64,000 nt of DNA from Leptobrachium leishanense (lineage: Eukaryota > Chordata > Amphibia > Anura > Megophryidae): positions 413,144,626-413,208,625 of the forward strand of contig CM019063.1 in assembly GCA_009667805.1 (NCBI GenBank). The letters run 5' to 3'. Numbering within the stretch: position 1 is the first letter of the stretch; every line of letters starts with the position of its first letter. Both the position numbers and the translations under genes were made by a program. Of the stretch, positions 57,166-64,000 are shown piece by piece. The notes under the pieces were generated by a model that saw only the letters and a list, made by a program, of their open reading frames with translations, ran no database searches and was not told where the DNA came from.

Positions 57166-57675
57166 TTCATGGTGCTGCATAAAGAGATTTATAAAATACC
57201 TTAGAAATGCACTCACAGGAGTGAAAATAATTATTGGCACATAGTCAAGAAACTGCATTTAATGTTACCACTCGGATGGGTTCCTCACACTTAAACCTGG
57301 TACCCCCGCCACCACAGGACAGACCAAGAGAAGCTGCTCCAATCGATAACAGATTTTATTGGCAACACAGGCAGTAACAGAATACTCCAACGCGTTTCGT
57401 CTATGTAAAAATAGACTTCATCAGGGAGAAAATACAGTCAATATTTATTTATTTGTATTTTCCTGTGTCGACAATAAAATTTGTTATTGCTTGGAGCAGC
57501 TTCTCTTGGTCTGTCCTGTGGTGGCGGGGGTACCAGGTTTAAGTGTGAGGAATCCATCCGAGTGGTAACATTTAATGCAGTTTCTTGACTATGTGCCAAT
57601 AATTATTTTCAATCTTGTGAGTGCTTTTCTAAGGGGCCGAGTATTTTATAAGTCTCTTCATGCTGCACCATGAAA
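57166..57675. repeat. Long inverted repeat, arms ~175-188 bp
   Basis: Left arm 57166-57340 and right arm 57488-57675 pair, for example ACCACAGGACAGACCAAGAG with CTCTTGGTCTGTCCTGTGGT, and CATGGTGCTGCATAAAGAGA with TCTTCATGCTGCACCATG. The centre has CAACGCGTTTCGTCTATG and GACTTCATCAGGGAG. No ORF explains it. Probably a foldback element. Confidence 0.92.
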
Positions 57676-58787
57676 TGGCAACAGTCCCTTTGCCCACTTC
57701 GCCAACCTTCTTTCCCATCGTTAAAGGTAATCCTTGAAGAATTATACCACTCATCATGGTTCTGTAATAATGTTTAAAATACGGTTCTTTCAGTTTCAAG
57801 AATTTGTTTATTTAATGAAATAAATGATTATTTTTTAAACTTTATTCAAATAGGTCTTGGTTAGGACTGTCTGTTCATGGTCATCGCCACATCTTCCCAG
57901 CCACACTTTCATCTGTTCCTCTACCTTAACATATACTATCAGCACTTGAGAGGACTTACACTGCTTCTTGTTAAGCTTGTGTTTATGATTCATGCCAGAT
58001 CAAGCACTGTTCCAATTATCTATGTGTGTTATAGATAAAACCCTTCGGGACAGTTTATTTTTGATATTGGATTGATAAATACACCAGGAACAGTGTTTTA
58101 ATACATTATGACAGAATACCTTATTCGATGTTACTCGTTACTGGAGCTTCAATTACAAATGTAAATGGTTTCATCACTAAAGTTTCTCTATGAACTAATG
58201 CGCAACATGTCAGCATGGATGACTTCAATATATTTGTGTAAACCTGTCAATATCCCAGGTTTCAAACAGTGTTGTGTTTTATGCTTTGATTTACAACTGT
58301 ATTTTGTTACAGTAACATTAAAATAATGAAACCAAATTAAACAGAGCAAATATGATACTGTACCTTCCTAAATGTATATGGTTTCTAGGAATAAGAAAGC
58401 AGTTATGCTTCTTTCATTGACAAAACAAGTTTATAATGTGCATTACTGCATAAATTGTTTTGACATCTGATTCTGACTGTTTCTCAATTAAGTCTGTCAT
58501 TTAATTTAAGCAAATTTTCAAATTAGAAACTTGTAAATTGCCTCCATTGTAACTTGTAAATTTCTTTATTGTGCAGCCATGGACTTGCACGGCACAACAG
58601 GAAATTTTAAAAATATAACACAGACGTCTACTCCTTTAGGCTAAATAAACATTCAGAATTCCTGTCTGAAATATTGGGCGGCTAAGCCGCTTACCAATCA
58701 CTGAAAACAAAATCAAATATACTTTCCTTCTGTGCTCAGGATTGCTTTCCCTTCTCTGCTGCACTCAGCACACAGACTGCCCTCTCA
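57676..58787. other. No feature seen
   Basis: 1.1 kb AT-rich sequence without supported features. Confidence 0.55.
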
Positions 58788-59370
58788 CAGACAACCATAG
58801 GCGTCGCTACGGGGGGGCAATTGCCCCCCCTAGGTTATACCTTGCCCCCCCGTTTGCCCCCCCGCCAGAAATCGGCAAGGCTACCAGACCGCCGCCGCGC
58901 TTGCAGTGCAAAGCGGCGGCCACCAGCGTATGAGTAAAGATGGCGGCCGGCCAACATCCGGCCCCCTCACATGGCGTGCGTCACAGCCTGTGCGCCTCGT
59001 GACTTCCTCGTCAAGCCGCATGCCCTGTCCCAGCCGCACCCACCATAGGCTGCCTGGCTGTGCAGAGAAGAGGAGCGCCGAGCGGATCAGGGGAGACAGA
59101 GAGAGACCCTGACAGCCCGCAGCACTAGACAGACGGTCAAAGCTGGTGGTGGTAAGTGAGAGATCAGATCACCTCATGTTATGGCCTGTTTAATAATTTT
59201 TTTAAAAAAATCAACCCTAAGAGACCCTGACAGCCCGCAGCAGCAGCTCTAGACAGACAGTCAAAGCTGGTGAGTGAGATCAGATCACCCCATGTCATGG
59301 CGGGTTTAATAATAAAAAAATAAAAAATCAACCCTAACCCAGCAAAAAAAACAAAGAAACCCCAGACTGA

Positions 59371-59715
59371 CTTCATTTGCAGTGTATATGAGCTTGTCAC
59401 AGAGCCACAACTATAAAACTGATGGCCAGTGCAGTGTATATGAGCGTGTCAAAGAGCCACAACTATAGAACTGATGGGCAGCGCAGTGCAGTGTATATGA
59501 GCGTGTCAAAGAGCCACAACTATAAATCTGATGGGCAGTGCAGTGTATATGAGCGTGTCACAGAGCCACAACTATAAATCTGATGTGCAGCGCAGTGTAT
59601 GAGCGTGTCACAGAGCCACAACTATAAATCTGATGTGCAGCGCAGTGTATGAGCGTGTCACAGAGCCACAACTATAAATCTGATGTGCAGCGCAGTGTAT
59701 AGGAGCGTGTCACAG
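59371..59715. repeat. Satellite array in N8, ~50-bp unit
   Basis: About seven units of GTGCAGTGTATATGAGCGTG, TCACAGAGCCACAACTATAA and ATCTGATG. Later units lack two bases (GTGTATGAGC), and three adjacent ones are identical, showing recent local growth. Confidence 0.95.
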
Positions 59716-59846
59716 AACTATAGCTTGCTTGCGGTGTGGGAAAAGAATGTGAGTAACAGCAGCAGTGGTATTGCTCATTTTATATGTGACAAATGGCTAA
59801 TGCCAATGCTTTGGGACAAAAAAGAAATAAATTAGAAATGATTTAG

Positions 59847-60280
59847 TCTAGGGTCAGATGAACGCATTCTGGGTGCACTGTGCATCCGTGCACAACGGAT
59901 GTACTTTCTGACTGACGAAAAGGTAGTGGCCACACAGTCCGTTTTTGTGACTGCCATTTTTTTTTTTACTGTTGTAGATGGGAAATAAAATTAATATGAA
60001 AAAACATTTTGAACGTCAAAAATGCTGGACGTCAAAAATGCCGTCCGTCTGACTACGTTCCATCACTCACTCACAAAGCAACTATGCGGACGTGGCGCAC
60101 TCCGCACGTCCGTTCTAGCGGTTTTACGTTCTTGCCTAACTTGCGTCTGTTAGAGGCATCCGCACTCCTGTGCAGACGTACTTCGTGTGTGGGTCTCTAT
60201 TGATCATAATTGTATGCTACCACAAACATTAGAATGTGTGACAACACAGACGTACTTTGTGCGTTCGTCTGACACGAGCC
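59847..60280. mobile_element. TTAA-type (Kolobok-like) MITE, diverged copy in N8
   Basis: Left end TCTAGGGTCAGATGAACGCA, right end GTGCGTTCGTCTGACACGAGCC. The inside matches 1655-1876 in reverse (GTGGCCACACAGTCCGTTTT). The TTAA is not kept. Confidence 0.75.
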
Positions 60281-60640
60281 ATAATGATTGTGTGGTTTCT
60301 CTAACATGGTTTGTTTGGTTTCACACAACTCTGACCTGTCCAATGACACCTAACATGACTTTGTGGGGTGTAAAGAATGGAAATGCAGGGGTCCAAAGGA
60401 CCTGAGAAAGAAAGGAAAACTCTTGAAAGCTTGTCTTTGAAGTATCCAGATATTACAATGAAAAGGTATCATTGCACCACATTACTCTGGGATTTTGGAA
60501 TTTTATTTATATATACTTATTTCGTTATTTTTCAGTGGTATGGATTTAGTAGCGAAAATATTAGTGCCCCCCCAGTTTTGACTGTGGTATCTTGTGTGCC
60601 CCCCCTATATATTATTCCTAGAGTCGCCACTGCAGACAAC

Positions 60641-61238
60641 CACATCTCCTATTATGGCACGGCAGTCCTAATCCGGAATCAGCTGTGAGTTAACCCTATA
60701 GGGGAAAAAGGGAGTTCTCCATTCGCCTGCTGATAAATCTGTGGTCTACCACCCTGCCCTTAGTCACACTATATAAATAATATATTGATGAAGCAACCCT
60801 TAAGATCATTTTAAAACTCACTCCCTCAGTTTATTTTGTGTAGTCGACTGCTGGCTGGCTGACTGACAAGGCCTCCAGTGAACATGGTGAAAAGCCCAAT
60901 TGTTGTATTGTGAGTAAGCAGATGGCAGCAATGGTGTCATAGTTTTTGTCACCCTCTCTGATTACTGGAACTGCTTCTAGGGTCTAGAATTTCAAATTCC
61001 ATAAAGACTTCTTTGGGGATAAGATCTGCCCTGTGTCTGTCCTTGAGAGGTTTCACAAGATTCATAGCCTCTACCTGGTATGAGAAAGAGCGCTGAACTT
61101 TGTTCACTTTGTTGCAACAAAATCAAGGATACCTATTTATTCTTATTTTCACTTCTTTCAATTTGTTACTCTGCTTATATGAGGAATCGCCTGTGTAGTA
61201 TTTAAGAATTGGACTGATGCTACCCCCATACACGTGTA
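60641..61238. other. No feature seen
   Basis: About 600 bp without a supported feature. Confidence 0.55.
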
Positions 61239-61966
61239 GGGCCCTATTACATTCTTCACGCAAAAATGCACGGTAAACATGTGAATTTTTGCACAAAGTG
61301 TTAAACGTTAACGCGCGTAAATTAACGCTGGTATTACAATCCTCGCGCATTATTTAATCCGTGCAAAAAAATAACGTGTGTAAAAAAAGACGCGCAAAAA
61401 AGCACGCGTATTAATGTTGGCGCAGAAATCGGTGTGCGGACTGTTTTTTCATGCGATTCAGCCAATCAGAATTAAGAACCACAATTATCTCACGTTAAGT
61501 TTTTGCACCTGTCAAAGTCAATCTGTGCATATATGCTGCATCAATAATAAAAACACGCACAACTTCTCAATTTTATTGTTTGGATATGTGTAGAATGTGT
61601 AGCTATATGTTGCTGTATTGTTTTTTTTTGGGCTGGTGTATTTGTGTTCGGCCAGGACGTTCAGATTTGCCGTTACCACCAGCTTTTCAAAGACGTTAAA
61701 ATTATGTGCGCAAACGCTGTGCGTTAAATTTTGCGCATAGATTGTAATACCAACCTCGTACCAGCGCACAAACGCATTTGCGCTCACAATATTAAGTACA
61801 GTACGCTCACGCAGCATTCGCGCAGGTTCACCCACGGTAGACGTTAACGTGCATTTTTTGCGCAGACTTTGGAATACGACGTTCTGCGCAAAGGGTTTTG
61901 CCCCTCGCGTTAATGCGTTTTTGCACACGCGTTAACGTTTGCACGAAGAATGTTTACTGGGAGCCC
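61239..61966. mobile_element. Harbinger-like element P3
   Basis: Left end GGGCCCTATTACATTCTTCA; right part GCACGAAGAATG followed by a changed end TTTACTGGGAGCCC. GAAATGTTTACTGGGAG is repeated just after it (61967-61983). The body is collinear with P2 (CAGCCAATCAGAATTAAGAA, AACTTCTCAATTTTATTGTT). Confidence 0.85.
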
Positions 61967-61983
61967 GAAATGTTTACTGGGAG

Positions 61984-62973
61984 ATATTTTTCTTATATTT
62001 TGGCTTTCTCTAATTTTAGATTATCCAAACTTTGCAATGTGCAAAACTTGCAAGTATGGCTCTCACAAAAAAAGTTAACAATATGTTTCTTGTGTCACAA
62101 TGGCTAGCCTAGGCATTAGATAATGAGTATAAATGCAGAGCTTGATTTCTTAAGACAAATTGCATCATTAGGTACACATTCTGTCATCACGATGATGTGA
62201 CATGTGAAAATTAATTATCGCGTGATCACTTTTAAATAACGGCGGGCATTTCGAAGCACGTCATTTACATTAGTCTTGAGATTTTAGCAAGACATAAGAT
62301 TTATGGGTGTCGGATTTTACTTTGTTCAATTATGACCTTTTCTGTGTTTACTTAAATAAATAAGAAGCTCTACTGTATAAGACTTGAAATCAACACTGAG
62401 CAAGGATAAACGTGTGCTTTCTCATTAATCACTGCTTATAAATACAAAACATCACCAATATGCACGGGTCTCATGAATATCTTGTAGGCTCAATCAGTGT
62501 TCAGTAGAATTTAACGTACACAGATGCGGTTTAACAAGGAGGTGAGGAGTTGAATGATTATTTCCTGATGTTTAAAGCTTGAGTAAGAAATCTGAGGGAT
62601 GTTTTTACAAACCATAAACATGTGTGTTGTTCTAATTGATTGGATATTTTAGGAATTGTTAGTATCATCTGACATAATCATTTATTATAAAGTCACAATT
62701 TGTCCCCACCTTTTTTAAAATAAAGTTCTAAAATGAAGCTATTTATTCCCTAAATTGAAAAGTTTATTCCATAATTTCAGTTATAGAATGTGATGTTTTC
62801 TTAAAAAAATTAACAAATAACTTAAATGGATGTTCTGGGCTCCAAAAGCAAAAAATGGAAGGGATGAGCTGATAACATATACTGCACCCACCCTCTAATT
62901 ACATTCTAATCCCACTGTGCTGTTTTGTCTTCTTTCTTCCAGTACCAGGCACCCAGCTATCAGGTGTAACTGG
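61984..62973. other. No feature seen
   Basis: AT-rich; no repeat borders or coding signal. Confidence 0.55.
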
Positions 62974-63402
62974 AGGTGCGTTCAGTTCCTCAGCCGCTGC
63001 AAGTGCTAAGTTAGCAACCTGGCACTGAACGCTGTGCTGCAGTTCAGCGCTCAGCACTGCTAACTTAGCACTTGCAGCTAAGTAGAGAGGTGCTGCAGAG
63101 TAGCTGAGTGTGACGTGGGAAAGATGGCCGCCTCCGAGGAGCAAATAATCCAATAAGGAAATGTTCAGTTTGGAGTTTTGGTGGACGAAAACACCAAATA
63201 TTTATTCAAACATGGTAAACATTAGCACTAAATTGGAGATAAAATGGACAACAGTGGATATTTCAGAAACAGCAGCTTTCATTAAGCAATCCTCCACCCT
63301 TTTGCTTCAATATTCACAGCCAAAGTGTTCAGTTAGACGGCTGCAGCAAACTGAACTGCTGCAATGTAGCAATTCAGCAGCTGCTGAGGAACTGAACAGG
63401 CC
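62974..63402. repeat. Inverted repeats of an unnamed element
   Basis: GTTCAGTTCCTCAGCCGCTGC near 62979 pairs with GCAGCTGCTGAGGAACTGAAC near 63379-63399. A second hairpin CTGCAAGTGCTAAGTTAGCA / TGCTAACTTAGCACTTGCAG lies at 62997-63016 and 63059-63078. No target duplication seen. Confidence 0.7.
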
Positions 63403-63880
63403 TAGGGTGTCCAGCCATGAACCAACAATGCTTGTGCAACTAGAGCATGTGTATGACATTGATACTTCTGAATACTTTACCCTGAGAAGCATTATAAGGG
63501 ACTGAATCTAGTGGGGCCATTGACATTAACAAATAAGTCATTAACTCCGCTATCTTGAGCCATTAACTGAAAGCTCTTCTTTTAAATCTTAATGGCTCCT
63601 ATATTCCAAGACCAGTCACAGCTCCAGTTGTGGCTCAGCTTTCACGGCAGGTTACTGCACATTTATGCTTTCTATACTTTGTATAGGAAGAAAACATGTT
63701 ATGGGAGACGGTGAATATGTGTCATAGTTGCACTAGGGGTCTTTGGGTTGGAGCTCATATGAGTGAAAAGATGCAATATATAGGACACTGGGTTTGCAGG
63801 TTATCTTTGAGCATTTTAAAAAGCAGTATATTGGGGAGCATAGTAGAACTTGGGTAAGCAGGTTACAGGAGATATGTGGG
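63403..63880. other. No feature seen
   Basis: Nothing supported. Confidence 0.55.
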
Positions 63881-63990
63881 TAGTTTGGACAAGACAGCCC
63901 CTGGGGTCTCTAAATCAAGGCATACATTGGAGGTCTCTGGGACAAGGCAGACCATGTGGGTCTTTGGAACAAGGCAGACAGCAGGACTGT
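63881..63990. repeat. Short minisatellite, ~30-35-bp unit
   Basis: About three to four units of GGTCTCTGGGACAAGGCAGA with variants, running towards the window end. Confidence 0.7.
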
Positions 63991-64000
63991 AGGTACAGCA

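Larger units (their letters stand above)
58796..60632. mobile_element. Non-autonomous hAT element N8
   Basis: Ends CATAGGCGTCGCTACGGGG and CTAGAGTCGCCACTG. The flanks are a perfect 8-bp duplication CAGACAAC (58788-58795, 60633-60640). Length 1837 bp including a nested TTAA-type MITE and a satellite. Both subterminal parts have G/C runs (CAATTGCCCCCCCTAGG; GTGCCCCCCCTATAT). A ~50-bp segment around GAGACCCTGACAGCCCGCAG occurs twice (59100, 59222). Confidence 0.95.

Noticed and set aside
55137..64000. Next PRDM5 exon (fingers after TGERPY)
   Set aside because: I looked for a phase-1 acceptor followed by the expected finger pair and found none.

Overview
The window is vertebrate nuclear DNA, most likely from a frog. 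The clearest gene is the middle part of a PRDM5 orthologue on the + strand. Six exons (16483-16562, 29702-29786, 32065-32222, 42117-42210, 47554-47714, 55043-55136) have AG/GT borders and intron phases that chain without a break. Together they encode 224 codons and eight C2H2 zinc fingers. The PR domain and first fingers must lie upstream of position 1, and the last fingers downstream of 64000. I found no exon for them here. About 98% of the 38.6 kb from first to last exon is intron.

The rest is a dense deposit of mobile DNA. The frog assignment rests on the mix: a CR1 LINE, L2 LINE tails with the GCGCT...TTTATAAATAAA ending, Tc1 elements, many non-autonomous hAT elements, Harbinger-like and TTAA-flanked (Kolobok-like) MITEs, and a tRNA-derived SINE, together with a PRDM5 orthologue with kilobase-scale introns.

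Layout. 1-7569: Tc1 with an L2 inside, a TTAA-type MITE end, a Harbinger-like element with an L2 inside, and a decayed full-size hAT with its BED-type transposase on the minus strand. 7733-8873: a hAT MITE containing a 130-bp foldback MITE. 9689-12807: a three-level nest of Harbinger-like element, hAT and hAT. 13201-13761: a large palindrome around a (TA)n. 16483: first PRDM5 exon. 16.9-29.1 kb: SINEs, a CR1 LINE whose ORF1 is split by a hAT, L2 pieces and a complete but dead Tc1. 29.7-32.2 kb: two exons. 32.5-42.1 kb: several MITEs, a SINE and a second composite nest (38.6-40.6 kb). 42.1-47.7 kb: two exons and more MITEs. 48.0-54.3 kb: an L2, a SINE split by a hAT, a solo LTR candidate, and a third Harbinger-like element holding a hAT with a 37-bp minisatellite. 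55.0 kb: last exon seen. 55.4-64.0 kb: L2, a long inverted repeat, a hAT with a satellite and a nested MITE, and another Harbinger-like copy.

The strongest observations are: (i) a repeating phase-0/phase-1 intron pattern in the PRDM5 finger array that suggests exon-pair duplication; (ii) eight non-autonomous hAT elements with readable 8-bp target duplications, nearly all carrying internal tandem arrays, three of them sharing one ~55-bp satellite module; (iii) a hAT sitting in the CR1 esterase ORF, whose removal restores the frame; (iv) a foldback MITE family exactly 130 bp long in all three copies. I see no new defence, metabolic or regulatory system. The novelty is in repeat architecture.
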